A DNA stretch of 32,643 nt from Pseudomonadota bacterium (GTDB taxonomy: Bacteria > Pseudomonadota > Gammaproteobacteria > Burkholderiales > Rhodocyclaceae). The stretch spans positions 1 to 32,643 of the forward strand of contig CAUJIV010000047.1 of NCBI GenBank assembly GCA_963205435.1, written 5' to 3'. Made by a program: the position numbers and the translations under genes. The notes beneath the pieces are model-generated. The model saw only the letters and a program-made list of their open reading frames with translations, was not told the origin of the DNA and made no database searches. The stretch's first letter is position 1. Every line of letters begins with the position of its first letter. Shown piece after piece: positions 17,452 to 25,640 of this stretch.

Positions 17452-18357
17452 TCACCCGGGCGGCGATCCCTCCCAGTAGTCCGGATCGTTGTAGCGCTGC
17501 CTGAGCAGATCCACCAGCAGCCTCACGCGCAGCGGCAGGTACTTCCGCTGCGGGAACACGGCGTGGATGCCGGTCGGCGGCGCGGCGAACTCCTGCAGCA
17601 CCGCCACCAGGGCGCCGCGCCGCAGCTCGTCCTTCACCTCCCACATCGAGCGCCAGGCCAGCCCGCGCCCGGCCAGCGCCCATTCGTGCAGCACGGCGCC
17701 GTCGTTGCATTCGAGCCGGCCGGAAACCTTGATGCTGACCGTCTCCTCGCCCTGGCGGAACAGCCAGCCGCGCTGCTGGCCGAGGGAGAGGCAGTCGTGG
17801 CGGGCGAGGTCGGCCAGCGCGCGCGGCACGCCGCACCGCTCGAGATAGGCGGGGCTCGCCACCACCAGCCGCGGATTGTCGGCGAGGCGCACGCTGACCA
17901 GGCTCGAGTCGCTCAGCTCGCCGATGCGGATGGCGCAGTCGACGCCCTCGTTCACCAGGTCGACGATGCGGTCGGACAGGTCGAGGTCGACGCTCACCTC
18001 GGGGTTCGCGTCGAGGAAGGGCATCAGCAGCGGCGCGACATGGCGGCGGCCGAAGCCGGCCGGCGCCGACAGGCGCAGATGGCCGCGCGCCCGGGCGCCG
18101 CCAAGGCTGACCGCGGCCTCGGCATCCCCAAGTTCGCGCAGGATCCGCTGGCAGTCCTCGAGATAGGCGCTGCCCTCGAAGGTCAGCGACAGGCGGCGCG
18201 TCGTGCGCAGCAGCAGCTTGACGCCGAGGCGAGCTTCCAGCGCGTCCAGTCGCCGGCTGACCACGCCGGCCGCCACCCCTTCCGCGGCCGCCGCCGCGCT
18301 CAGGCTGCCGCGGTTGGCGACGGAAACGAAGGTCTCGATCTGTTTCAGGCGGCTCAT
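17452..18357 (-). CDS. LysR-family transcriptional regulator
   Basis: This 301-residue protein starts MSRLKQIETFVSVANRGSLSAAA. The winged helix-turn-helix occupies residues 1-60 (VVSRRLDALEARLGVKLLLRTTRR), followed by a periplasmic-binding-protein-like effector domain (about 90-290: GHLRLSAPAGFGRRHVAPLL, DCAIRIGELSDSSLV). It belongs to the CrgA/AaeR-like branch. The ATG at 18355-18357 was chosen by family alignment; the open frame extends 56 codons upstream without homology. It is divergent from hyi with only 79 bp between, so hyi and the genes behind it are the likely targets. A hydroxy- or oxo-acid effector is a guess from context. Confidence 0.92.
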   Translation of the reverse strand: MSRLKQIETFVSVANRGSLSAAAAAEGVAAGVVSRRLDALEARLGVKLLLRTTRRLSLTFEGSAYLEDCQRILRELGDAEAAVSLGGARARGHLRLSAPAGFGRRHVAPLLMPFLDANPEVSVDLDLSDRIVDLVNEGVDCAIRIGELSDSSLVSVRLADNPRLVVASPAYLERCGVPRALADLARHDCLSLGQQRGWLFRQGEETVSIKVSGRLECNDGAVLHEWALAGRGLAWRSMWEVKDELRRGALVAVLQEFAAPPTGIHAVFPQRKYLPLRVRLLVDLLRQRYNDPDYWEGSPPG

Positions 18358-18436
18358 GTCATTTTTGCTAATTCCGCAAGAATGAATTGATTTTACCGGT
18401 ATTTCTTTAACCGATAAACAGAGGTATGGTTCCACC
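18358..18436. promoter_or_regulatory. Divergent lysR/hyi control region
   Basis: This 79-bp AT-rich intergenic region carries an inverted repeat CGGT-N9-ACCG (18397-18413), the sort of spacing and symmetry LysR regulators bind. On the minus strand, TTATCG, a 16-bp spacer and TAAAAT (18395-18390) form a plausible lysR promoter overlapping the repeat, consistent with autorepression. On the plus strand the hyi promoter is less clear: TTGATT at 18387-18392 may be its -35. Confidence 0.45.
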
Positions 18437-19225
18437 ATGCCGAAATTTTCCGCCAACCTGTCGATGCTGTTCACCGAGGCGCCCCTGCTGGAGCGCTTCG
18501 AGCGTGCCGCACGGGCCGGTTTCACGGCGGTGGAACTGCAGTTTCCTTACGAGCTTCCGGTCGAACGCATCGGCGAGGCCCTGGCGCGCAGCAGGCTGAA
18601 GCTGGTCCTGCACAACCTGCCGGCGGGCGACTGGGCGGCGGGCGAGCGCGGCATCGCCTGCCATCAAGACCGCATCGAGGAATTCCGCCGAGGCGTGGAA
18701 ACCGCGCTGGCCTACGCCCTCGAACTCGGCGTGCCGCAGCTGAACTGCCTCGCCGGCATCCGTGCGCAAGGCGTCAGCGAGGCGGAGGCCCGCCGCACGC
18801 TGATCAGCAACCTGCGCCATGCCGCAGGGAGGCTGGAGGCGCACGGCCTGAATCTCCTCCTCGAGCCGGTCAACACGCGCGACATTCCCGGCTTCTTCGT
18901 CAGCGGCACGCGCCAGGCGCTCGACCTGATCGACGAGGCCGGGGCCGGCAACCTCTTCCTGCAATACGACGCCTATCACATGCAGCGCATGGAGGGCGAG
19001 CTGGCGGGGACACTCTCGGCCAACCTCGGCCGCATCGGCCACATCCAGATCGCCGACAATCCCGGCCGCCACGAGCCGGGCACGGGCGAAATCAACTACC
19101 CTTATCTCTTCGCCCATCTCGACCGCATCGGCTATCGCGGTTGGGTGGGCTGCGAATACCTGCCGGCCGACGGCACCGAGGCCGGTCTCGGCTGGCTGGA
19201 GGGCTGGATGGACGGACCGCGCTGA
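18437..19225 (+). CDS. hyi: Hydroxypyruvate isomerase
   Basis: Interconverts hydroxypyruvate and tartronate semialdehyde in the glyoxylate/glycerate pathway. The 262-residue TIM-barrel protein (AP endonuclease 2-like superfamily) starts MPKFSANLSMLFTEAPLLERF, the standard family start. It carries the two catalytic glutamates at the family positions: Glu143 in LLLEPVNTRDIPGF and Glu240 in WVGCEYLP. The metal and substrate segments QYDAYHMQRMEG and HIQIADNPGRHEPGTGEI are intact. It is divergent from the LysR gene and leaves only 1 bp to the TauE-like permease, so the two form an operon that may run on to malate synthase. Glyoxylate carboligase and tartronate semialdehyde reductase are not in the window. 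Confidence 0.94.
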   Translation: MPKFSANLSMLFTEAPLLERFERAARAGFTAVELQFPYELPVERIGEALARSRLKLVLHNLPAGDWAAGERGIACHQDRIEEFRRGVETALAYALELGVPQLNCLAGIRAQGVSEAEARRTLISNLRHAAGRLEAHGLNLLLEPVNTRDIPGFFVSGTRQALDLIDEAGAGNLFLQYDAYHMQRMEGELAGTLSANLGRIGHIQIADNPGRHEPGTGEINYPYLFAHLDRIGYRGWVGCEYLPADGTEAGLGWLEGWMDGPR

Positions 19226-19226
19226 C

Positions 19227-19994
19227 ATGGAAATCTGGCAGATCGCGCTGATCGGCATTGCCGCGCTCGCCGCCGGCGCCATGAACTCGCTGGCGGGCGG
19301 CGGCACCTTCTTCTCCTTCCCGGCTCTGCTCGCTGTCGGCGTGCCGCCGGTGATGGCGAATGCCAGCAATTCGGTGGCGTTGTGGCCAGCCAGTCTCTCC
19401 AGCGCCTTTGCCTACCGGCGCGAGCTGGCGCGATACCGCAAGACGCTGGCCGCGCTCTCCATCGTTGCCTTTCTCGGCGGCGCGGCGGGCGGGCTGCTGC
19501 TGCTCGCCACCCGCGACAACACCTTCTCGGTCCTCATCCCCTGGCTGCTGCTGCTCGCCACCCTGTTGTTCGCCTTCAGCGGCCAGGTCTCGCGCCTGGT
19601 GGCGCGCCTGCGGCCGGCCGGTGCGGAGGCGCGCCGCCAGGGCGCCGGCGGGCTGCTGTTCCAGCTCGCCGTCTCGGTGTATGGCGGCTTCTTCGGCGCC
19701 GGCATGGGCATCCTGATGCTGGCCAGCCTCGCCATCCAGGGCTACAGCGACATCCATGAGATCAATGCCATCAAGAACTGGCTGGCGGCGGTCATCTACT
19801 CGGTGGCGGTCGCCACCTTCGTCTTCGCCGGCGCCGTGAGCTGGCCGCATACCCTGGTCATGCTCGCCACCGCCACCCTCGGCGGTTACTTGGGCGCGGC
19901 CGTGGCGCGTAGAATCCCGGCTGTCTGGCTGCGCCGCTTCATCATCGCGGTCGGCGGTGTCCTCACCGCCTACTATTTCCAGAAAACCCCGTGA
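19227..19994 (+). CDS. TauE/SafE-family membrane permease
   Basis: This 255-residue polytopic inner-membrane protein has about eight predicted hydrophobic segments. The two-repeat TauE/SafE (former DUF81) signature is present: AGAMNSLAGGGTFFSFPALLAVG with NASNSVALWP in the first half, and SVYGGFFGAGMGILMLASLAI with NAIKNWLAAVIYSV in the second. Family members export or import sulfite, sulfoacetate or other organic anions. Here the 1-bp spacing to hyi suggests a substrate linked to hydroxypyruvate or another C2/C3 acid rather than sulfite; this is inference. Its TGA stop lies inside the first unit of the 11-bp repeat array preceding aceB. Confidence 0.9.
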   Translation: MEIWQIALIGIAALAAGAMNSLAGGGTFFSFPALLAVGVPPVMANASNSVALWPASLSSAFAYRRELARYRKTLAALSIVAFLGGAAGGLLLLATRDNTFSVLIPWLLLLATLLFAFSGQVSRLVARLRPAGAEARRQGAGGLLFQLAVSVYGGFFGAGMGILMLASLAIQGYSDIHEINAIKNWLAAVIYSVAVATFVFAGAVSWPHTLVMLATATLGGYLGAAVARRIPAVWLRRFIIAVGGVLTAYYFQKTP

Positions 19995-20035
19995 CGAACC
20001 TCTGACGAATCCCTGACAAATCCCTGACGACAAGG
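19992..20035 (+). repeat. Four in-phase 11-bp direct repeats before aceB
   Basis: Four consecutive 11-bp units start with TGAC at 19992, 20003, 20014 and 20025: TGACGAACCTC, TGACGAATCCC, TGACAAATCCC, TGACGACAAGG. The first unit contains the stop codon of the preceding gene, and the last runs into the aceB ribosome binding site (AAGGAG). The 11-bp period is close to one DNA helical turn. They may be an operator array or a slippage product. Confidence 0.7.
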
Positions 20036-20042
20036 AGCCCCC

Positions 20043-21635
20043 ATGAGCACACTGCCCGCCGGCGTCGCCATCAACGCCCCCCTGCATCCGCGCTTCGACG
20101 AAATCCTCACGCCCGAGGCGCTGGCCTTCCTCGCCAAGCTGCACCGCGCCTTCGAGCCGCGGCGCAAGGAACTGCTCGCCAAGCGCGCCGAGCGCCAGGC
20201 GCGCATCGACGCCGGCGAGATGCCCGACTTCCTGCCGGAGACGAAGCACGTGCGCGAGGGCGACTGGAAGATCGCGCCGCTGCCGAAGGCGCTCGAGTGC
20301 CGCCGCGTCGAGATCACCGGCCCGGTCGAGCGCAAGATGATCATCAACGCCTTCAACTCGGGGGCGGACTCCTACATGACCGACTTCGAGGATTCCAACA
20401 GCCCTAACTGGTTCAACCAGGTGCAGGGCCAGGTGAACCTGAAGGACGCCATCCGCCGCGCCATCAGCCTCGAATCGGGCGGCAAGACCTACAAGCTAAA
20501 CGACCAGATCGCCACCTTGCAGATCCGCCCGCGCGGCTGGCATCTCGACGAGAAGCACGTCACGGTGGACGGCCAGCGGGTCTCTGGCGGCATCTTTGAT
20601 TTCGCCCTGGTGTTCTTCCACAACGCGAAAGAGCAGATCGCCCGCGGCGCCGGCCCCTTCTTCTACCTGCCCAAGCTCGAGTCGCACCTCGAGGCGCGCC
20701 TGTGGAACGACCTCTTCTGCATGGCGCAGGACGAGCTGGGCATCCCGCGCGGCACCATCAAGGCCACCGTGCTGGTCGAAACCATTCTCGCCACCTTCGA
20801 GCTGGAAGAGATCCTCTATGAGTTGCGCGAGCATTCCGCCGGGCTCAATGCCGGGCGCTGGGACTACATCTTCTCCTGCATCAAGAAGTTCAAGAAGAAC
20901 AAGGATTTCTGCCTCGCCAACCGCGGCGCCATCACCATGGAAGTGCCCTTCATGCGCAGCTACGCGCTGGCGCTGGTGCAGGCCTGCCACAAGCGCGGCG
21001 CCCCGGCCATCGGCGGCATGAGCGCGCTGATCCCGATCAAGAACGATCCCGCCGCCAACGAAAAGGCGCTGGCCGGCATCCGCCACGACAAGACGCGCGA
21101 CGCCAACGACGGCTTCGACGGCGGCTGGGTGGCGCATCCGGGCCTCGTCTCCATCGCCATGGACGAGTTCCTCAAGGTGCTCGGCGACCGTCCCAACCAG
21201 TGGGGCAAGCAGGTCGAGGGCAGCTTCGGCCCGAAGGACTGGCTCAACTTCCAGCCCGAGCAGCCGATCACCGAGACGGGGCTGCGCAACAACATCAACG
21301 TCGGCATCCACTACCTCGGCTCCTGGCTGGCCGGCAACGGCTGCGTGCCGATCCACAACCTGATGGAAGACGCCGCCACCGCCGAGATCTCGCGCTCGCA
21401 GGTGTGGCAATGGGTGGTCAGCCCCAAGGGCAAGCTCGACGACGGCCGCAAGGTCAGCGCCGAGATGGTGAGGGCGATGATTCCCGAGGAACTGGCCAAG
21501 GTGAAGGCCACGGTCAGCGCCGCCGGCGAAAAGACGGAAACCTACGACCAGGCCGCCGGCATCTTCGAGAAGATGAGCCTGTCGCCGGACTTCCCGGAGT
21601 TCCTCACCCTGCCGCTCTACGAGGCGATGGAGTAG
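20043..21635 (+). CDS. aceB: Malate synthase A
   Basis: Condenses glyoxylate with acetyl-CoA to malate, the second glyoxylate-shunt step. The 530-residue length fits isoform A rather than the longer isoform G. The malate synthase signature is visible as REHSAGLNAGRWDYIFS, together with NSPNWFNQVQGQVNLKDAI, the acetyl-CoA/glyoxylate region APAIGGMSALIPI, and the C-terminal NNINVGIHYLGSWLAGNG. The start is supported by AAGGAG (20032-20037). It lies 48 bp after the TauE-like gene with the 11-bp repeats between, so it may be read through from hyi or have its own control. A GC-rich hairpin and lrgAB follow. Identification is very secure. Confidence 0.97.
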   Translation: MSTLPAGVAINAPLHPRFDEILTPEALAFLAKLHRAFEPRRKELLAKRAERQARIDAGEMPDFLPETKHVREGDWKIAPLPKALECRRVEITGPVERKMIINAFNSGADSYMTDFEDSNSPNWFNQVQGQVNLKDAIRRAISLESGGKTYKLNDQIATLQIRPRGWHLDEKHVTVDGQRVSGGIFDFALVFFHNAKEQIARGAGPFFYLPKLESHLEARLWNDLFCMAQDELGIPRGTIKATVLVETILATFELEEILYELREHSAGLNAGRWDYIFSCIKKFKKNKDFCLANRGAITMEVPFMRSYALALVQACHKRGAPAIGGMSALIPIKNDPAANEKALAGIRHDKTRDANDGFDGGWVAHPGLVSIAMDEFLKVLGDRPNQWGKQVEGSFGPKDWLNFQPEQPITETGLRNNINVGIHYLGSWLAGNGCVPIHNLMEDAATAEISRSQVWQWVVSPKGKLDDGRKVSAEMVRAMIPEELAKVKATVSAAGEKTETYDQAAGIFEKMSLSPDFPEFLTLPLYEAME

Positions 21636-21653
21636 GCGAAAGCCCGAACCCTT

Positions 21654-21689
21654 CCTGCCGGTGCGGCGGCAAGCTGTTGCGCCGGCAGG
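21654..21689 (+). promoter_or_regulatory. Hairpin between aceB and lrgA overlapping the lrgA ribosome binding site
   Basis: CCTGCCGG (21654-21661) pairs with CCGGCAGG (21682-21689). The stem extends by a T-G pair and two G-C pairs (21662-21664 with 21679-21681) to 11 bp around a 14-nt loop. The 3' arm contains most of the AGGG Shine-Dalgarno sequence (21687-21690), 8 nt before the lrgA ATG. There is no T run. It could act as an aceB 3' end or limit lrgA translation. Confidence 0.4.
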
Positions 21690-21698
21690 GATTCCGCC

Positions 21699-22052
21699 AT
21701 GCTCGGCGCCCTCACCCTGCTGCTTGTCTTTCAGCTGATCGGCGAAATCATCGCCCAGTTGTTCGCGCTGCCGGTGCCGGGGCCGGTGATCGGCATGGCG
21801 ATGTTGTTCGCCGTCTTGTCCCTGCGAGGCGGAGCGTCTCAACCCTTGCGCGACACGGCGCAAGGACTGCTGCAGCATTTATCGTTGCTCTTCGTGCCGG
21901 CTGGCGTCGGCGTCATGCTGCATCTGCACCGCATCGGCGACGAATGGCTGCCGCTGGCGGCATCACTGGTCGGCAGCACGATCCTCGCCATCGCCGTCAC
22001 CGCCCTCGTCCTGCGCGCGCTGGCGCGGCGGACGAACGCGAGCGGCGAATAG
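21699..22052 (+). CDS. lrgA: LrgA/CidA-family membrane protein
   Basis: This 117-residue inner-membrane protein has four hydrophobic helices. The family core LPVPGPVIGMAMLFAVL and the later HLSLLFVPAGVGVMLH are both present. LrgA/CidA proteins were first described as holin-like. More recent knowledge links LrgA-LrgB pairs to transport of small carboxylates: pyruvate in Bacillus, and glycolate/glycerate for the fused plastid homologue PLGG1. It lies just after malate synthase and 2 bp before lrgB, so the pair is co-translated. Transport of a C2/C3 acid seems likelier here than a role in lysis, but this is inference from neighbours. Confidence 0.9.
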   Translation: MLGALTLLLVFQLIGEIIAQLFALPVPGPVIGMAMLFAVLSLRGGASQPLRDTAQGLLQHLSLLFVPAGVGVMLHLHRIGDEWLPLAASLVGSTILAIAVTALVLRALARRTNASGE

Positions 22053-22054
22053 CC

Positions 22055-22783
22055 ATGCCTGCCCCCGCCCAGCTCGCCGATATCTGGGTTTACCTGTCGG
22101 CTTCGCCGCTGCTCGGGCTCACGGTCACCCTGCTTGCCTACCAGGGTGCCTGGTGGCTGTACAAATACGCCGGCTTCCATCCGCTCGCCAATCCGGTGCT
22201 GCTCGCCGTGGCCGCGCTGGTGCTGCTGCTGGAGTTGACCGGCACGCCGTATCAAACCTATTTCGACGGCGCACAGTTCGTGCACTTCCTGCTCGGCCCG
22301 GCGACGGTGGCACTGGCGATTCCGCTCCACGCGCAGTTGCCAAGGCTTCGCGCCATGGCGCTGCCGCTTCTGACGGCGCTCCTCGCCGGCTCGCTTGCGG
22401 CGATCGTCAGCGCCGTGGCCATCGGCAGGCTGTTCGGCGCCAGCGAGGCCTCGCTGCTTTCGCTGGCGCCGAAGTCGGTTACCACGCCGATCGCCATGGG
22501 CATCGCCGAGCGCATCGGCGGTTTGCCCTCGCTGACCGCAGTTCTGGTCATCGCCACAGGCATCTTCGGCGCCGTGAGCGCGCGCTTCGTCTGCCGGGTG
22601 CTGGGCGTCCGCGACGACGCCGTGTGCGGCTTCGCCGTCGGCCTTGCCTCGCACGGCATCGGCACCGCCCGCGCTTTCCAGGTGAGCGAGCAGGCCGGCG
22701 CCTTCTCCGGCCTGGCGATGGGCCTGAACGCCCTGCTCACCGCCCTGCTGGTACCGCTGCTCGCCGTCTGGCTGAAGTTCTAA
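22055..22783 (+). CDS. lrgB: LrgB-family membrane protein
   Basis: This 242-residue polytopic protein is the partner of LrgA. Family hallmarks are NPVLLAVAALVLLLELTG, FLLGPATVALAIPL, SLLSLAPKSVTTPIAMGIAE and GFAVGLASHGIGTARAF, all intact. ATG 22055 follows the lrgA stop by 2 bp and is the natural start; a longer upstream open frame is not meaningful. With LrgA it probably forms a carboxylate transporter or export channel. The 3' end overlaps the convergent cytochrome gene by 4 bp. Confidence 0.93.
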   Translation: MPAPAQLADIWVYLSASPLLGLTVTLLAYQGAWWLYKYAGFHPLANPVLLAVAALVLLLELTGTPYQTYFDGAQFVHFLLGPATVALAIPLHAQLPRLRAMALPLLTALLAGSLAAIVSAVAIGRLFGASEASLLSLAPKSVTTPIAMGIAERIGGLPSLTAVLVIATGIFGAVSARFVCRVLGVRDDAVCGFAVGLASHGIGTARAFQVSEQAGAFSGLAMGLNALLTALLVPLLAVWLKF

Positions 22784-23280
22784 CCTTCGCGGCCGGACTG
22801 GCGGCCGGATGGCGCGCCGATCTGGTAGATCTCGTGGCAGGCGACGCACTTCCGCAGCGCCTGCGAAAGTTGCTCGAGGGCGTGTCCGGGATCGCCGAGG
22901 TCCTCGGCGTCGGCGGCGAGGGCGTCGAAATCGCGATGCACGCCGAAGCCCAGTGTCTTGAAGCCGAGCGGCAGCTTCGCCACCAGCGCGGCCGGCGCCT
23001 GGTGCGACATGGCGCTGCCCATGCCGCGCGCCGCTGCGGCGACGCCCGCCATGTCCTCGCGCGCCAGCGCCTCCGTCATTTGCTGGAGGCCGGCGACGAA
23101 ATCCCGCATTTCCTGCAGGATGAAGGCCCGTTCGGCCGGCTCCAGGAGCAGGGCCTGTCGCCCGTCCTCGCCCTGCCCCACCGAGCCGGCGACGATGAAC
23201 TTCCAGGCCATGGCCGCGATGACGAGCAGCAGCAGGGCGATGATCGCCAGCTGCAGGCGGTTGCGCGTCTCGGGCCTCAT
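22780..23280 (-). CDS. Membrane-anchored cytochrome c'-like protein
   Basis: This 166-residue protein has one N-terminal membrane helix (residues 9-31), which would anchor a periplasmic domain. That domain looks like a cytochrome c' four-helix bundle. The single heme motif CVACH (Cys145, Cys148, His149) is near the C-terminus, as in that family, preceded by LPLGFKTLGFGVHRDFDAL and LGDPGHALEQLSQALRKC. Likely roles are electron transfer or NO/CO binding. Its ATG overlaps the stop of the glucoamylase gene (ATGA at 23277-23280), an odd partner: one is periplasmic, the other cytoplasmic. No other heme-protein gene is nearby. Confidence 0.82.
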   Translation of the reverse strand: MRPETRNRLQLAIIALLLLVIAAMAWKFIVAGSVGQGEDGRQALLLEPAERAFILQEMRDFVAGLQQMTEALAREDMAGVAAAARGMGSAMSHQAPAALVAKLPLGFKTLGFGVHRDFDALAADAEDLGDPGHALEQLSQALRKCVACHEIYQIGAPSGRQSGREG

Positions 23281-25640
23281 GGCCGGCCCTCGTCACCAGC
23301 AGCCGTCGCGCCCGAGACGGCGCCCGGCGCGCCCAGGGCGATCTCGTGCTCGCTTTCCTCCCAGCGCGCCGCTGCGGGAAAGAAGCGCTTGAACTGCAGC
23401 GTTGCGTGGCCGGCCAGTTCGCCGGGCGCCAGGCGCACCCCGTGGCGGCCGCAGCCGAGCGGCGCCGAGGCGCGGTCGAAGGCCGCGCGCCAGCCGTCGA
23501 AGCCGGCATGGAGCAGGAAGGCCTCGTCGCCCTCGACGAGGAACTCGCGCTGCGGCGGCAGGCGCTCGAAGGGCGCCTCGGTGCGCCAGTGCCAGGCGGC
23601 GGCGCGCGGCCGCGCGGCGCCGTAGCGGCGTTCGACCGCGCGCAGCAGTTCGACCGGCTTGCCGGTCTGCCGCGTCACCAGCAGCTTGACGAATTCCGCG
23701 TGCGCCCAGGCGAGCGGCATGGCGCTGCCGGTCGGCTTGCCCGGATAGAGGTTGCGCGCCGGGATCGGCGCCGCGTCCCACACCTGCTCGGGGATCATGC
23801 CGCAGGGGCCGCTCATCGCCAGCATGGCTTCCAGCTGCGGCATGGGGTCGCGGCCGGCCTGCACCTCGTAATGGCCGCGCTCGCCGGCGAGCAGCGGCCA
23901 CGGTCGGCCGACGCCGGTGCCGTCGTAGGGCCGGCCGTCCTCGTGCTCGCCGTAGCCGTCGCCGTTGTAGCGGCGCCAGGCGACGCCGTTCGGCGTGTCG
24001 ACCGCCAGCAGGTCGTCGGCGACGCGCAGCGAGCCGAGGATGCGCGGGTCGTCGGCGGCGCGCAGGCCGAGGCGGACCAAGTAGAGGAACTCGAGGCCGA
24101 TCAGCCGCGCCACTTCGATCGACTCGTCGGGCCGGTTGCGCAGGTCGATGCGCCCACGCAGGCCGCCGTTGGCCGACTGGCGGCCGATGCGCACGTAGTG
24201 GCCGGCGACGCCGCACAACTCGGCGAACTCGCCCTTCTCGACATAGGTCCAGTCCTCGATGCGCTCGTTCCAGTAGTCGGCGAGCGAGAGCAGGTAGGCG
24301 GCCTCCTCGCCGCCGATCAGCCCGGCGGCGCCGACCAGCGCGGCGATCATGACGCCGAGCGTGAACGGACTGATGCCAGCCAGCTCCTCCCAGCGGTCCT
24401 GCTCGCTCGCCGGCCCGCGGCGGGCGAGGAAGGCGGCGGCGCGCAGGATGCTGCGGCGCAGGCCTTCATCCGCCTCGAGGGCGCCCAGCTCGTGCAGCTT
24501 GGCCGCCAGCAGCACCGGGAAGGCCGCCTCGTCGAGCTGCACGCCGCGCCAGAACGCGCGCCCGTCGGGAAAGCCGTTCTGGCACCAGCCGCCGTCCTCG
24601 CGCTGGATCGCCAGCAGGTAGGCCAGCACGCGGCGGGCGTCATCGAGCTGGCCGATCGCCGCCAGCGCCAGGCTCGACTCGACGGCGTCGCGCGGCCAGA
24701 CCATGTGGTAGCCGGCGACGTTGTCCGAGGAATTGCCCCAGGGAATGCTCAGGCTGGCGACCAGCGCCCCCGGATAGGAGCGGTCCTCATGCACGCGCAG
24801 CATGCTGGCGGACAGCCAGGCCTCGTCGCGCAGCGGCGGCAGCAGCTCCGGCATGCGCAAGGTGTTGCGCCAGTGCTGCCAGCCGGCGATGAAGCGCCGG
24901 CGCGCGGCGTGGTAGCCGGCATGCAGGGCCGAGCGCGCCAGCGTCACGGCGCCATCCAGGCCGAAGGCGAAGGCCAGCGCCATGACACCCTCGTTTTGCG
25001 CCAGCTCGCCGAAGAGGGCGACATTGCCGTCGTCCGCAGAGGCGTGGCGCCAGGTCATGGCGCCGTTGCGGGCGAAGTCCTGCCAGCCGTCGGATTGGCC
25101 GACGTAGCCGGCCGAGGTGCGCGAGAAGCCGGCATGGTCGGCGGCCAGGCACAGCGCCGCGTCGCCGCTGAAGGCCGTCAGCAGCGCGCCCGCGCGCGCG
25201 CTGTTGCCGCGGCCGCTGCCGTTCAGGTGCGGCGCCAGCAGCACGTAGAGCCGCCAGCCCGCGCCCTCGAGGCGGTAGCGCAGCAGCACGGCGTCGCGCA
25301 GCGGGTCGGGCAGTACCTCGACTTCCAGCCGGTAGCCGTCGCCCTCGTGCACGACGCGCGGCAGCGGCACGCAGGGCGCGGCCAGGCTCAGCGTGTAGCG
25401 CCTGGCGCGCTTGACCTCGTGCCATTCGCCCTCGCGGGCGACGATGAAGCCGAGGTCGCGGATCTGCGGCAGGCCGGTGCGCGGCCAATAGACCTCGTTG
25501 ACGATGCCGTGGCCGAGGGTGACCCAGACGCGTCCCGGCCCCAGCGCGGTCGTCACCAGGTCCTTGGCGCTCGAGGTCCAGGTCGGCGCGATGCCGGGCC
25601 AGCCGGGCGCGCCGCCGCTGTTGCCGAATGGGTTCTCCAT
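23277..25640 (-). CDS. GH15 glucoamylase (glucan 1,4-alpha-glucosidase)
   Basis: Releases glucose from the ends of alpha-glucans. The product has 787 residues from ATG 25640; GTG 25667 is an in-frame alternative. The N-terminal beta-sandwich domain (1-260) starts with ALGPGRVWVTLGHGIVNEVYW, as in glucodextranase-type GH15 proteins. The (alpha/alpha)6 catalytic domain follows: GYHMVWPRDAVESSLAL; the acid region QDRWEELAGISPFT near residue 415; and the base region MIPEQVWD near 617. The approximately 200-residue gap between the two glutamates matches the family. A C-terminal domain covers about 680-787. There is no signal peptide, so it is probably cytoplasmic and would act on stored glycogen or maltodextrins. 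It is divergent from zwf, 86 bp away. Confidence 0.91.
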   Translation of the reverse strand: MENPFGNSGGAPGWPGIAPTWTSSAKDLVTTALGPGRVWVTLGHGIVNEVYWPRTGLPQIRDLGFIVAREGEWHEVKRARRYTLSLAAPCVPLPRVVHEGDGYRLEVEVLPDPLRDAVLLRYRLEGAGWRLYVLLAPHLNGSGRGNSARAGALLTAFSGDAALCLAADHAGFSRTSAGYVGQSDGWQDFARNGAMTWRHASADDGNVALFGELAQNEGVMALAFAFGLDGAVTLARSALHAGYHAARRRFIAGWQHWRNTLRMPELLPPLRDEAWLSASMLRVHEDRSYPGALVASLSIPWGNSSDNVAGYHMVWPRDAVESSLALAAIGQLDDARRVLAYLLAIQREDGGWCQNGFPDGRAFWRGVQLDEAAFPVLLAAKLHELGALEADEGLRRSILRAAAFLARRGPASEQDRWEELAGISPFTLGVMIAALVGAAGLIGGEEAAYLLSLADYWNERIEDWTYVEKGEFAELCGVAGHYVRIGRQSANGGLRGRIDLRNRPDESIEVARLIGLEFLYLVRLGLRAADDPRILGSLRVADDLLAVDTPNGVAWRRYNGDGYGEHEDGRPYDGTGVGRPWPLLAGERGHYEVQAGRDPMPQLEAMLAMSGPCGMIPEQVWDAAPIPARNLYPGKPTGSAMPLAWAHAEFVKLLVTRQTGKPVELLRAVERRYGAARPRAAAWHWRTEAPFERLPPQREFLVEGDEAFLLHAGFDGWRAAFDRASAPLGCGRHGVRLAPGELAGHATLQFKRFFPAAARWEESEHEIALGAPGAVSGATAAGDEGRP

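Noticed and set aside
18358..18525. 56-codon upstream extension of the LysR frame
   Set aside because: It would overlap hyi and has no homology; LysR proteins start at the MSRLKQIETF position.
19992..20035. 11-bp repeats as a CRISPR array
   Set aside because: Units are contiguous with no spacers and far shorter than CRISPR repeats.
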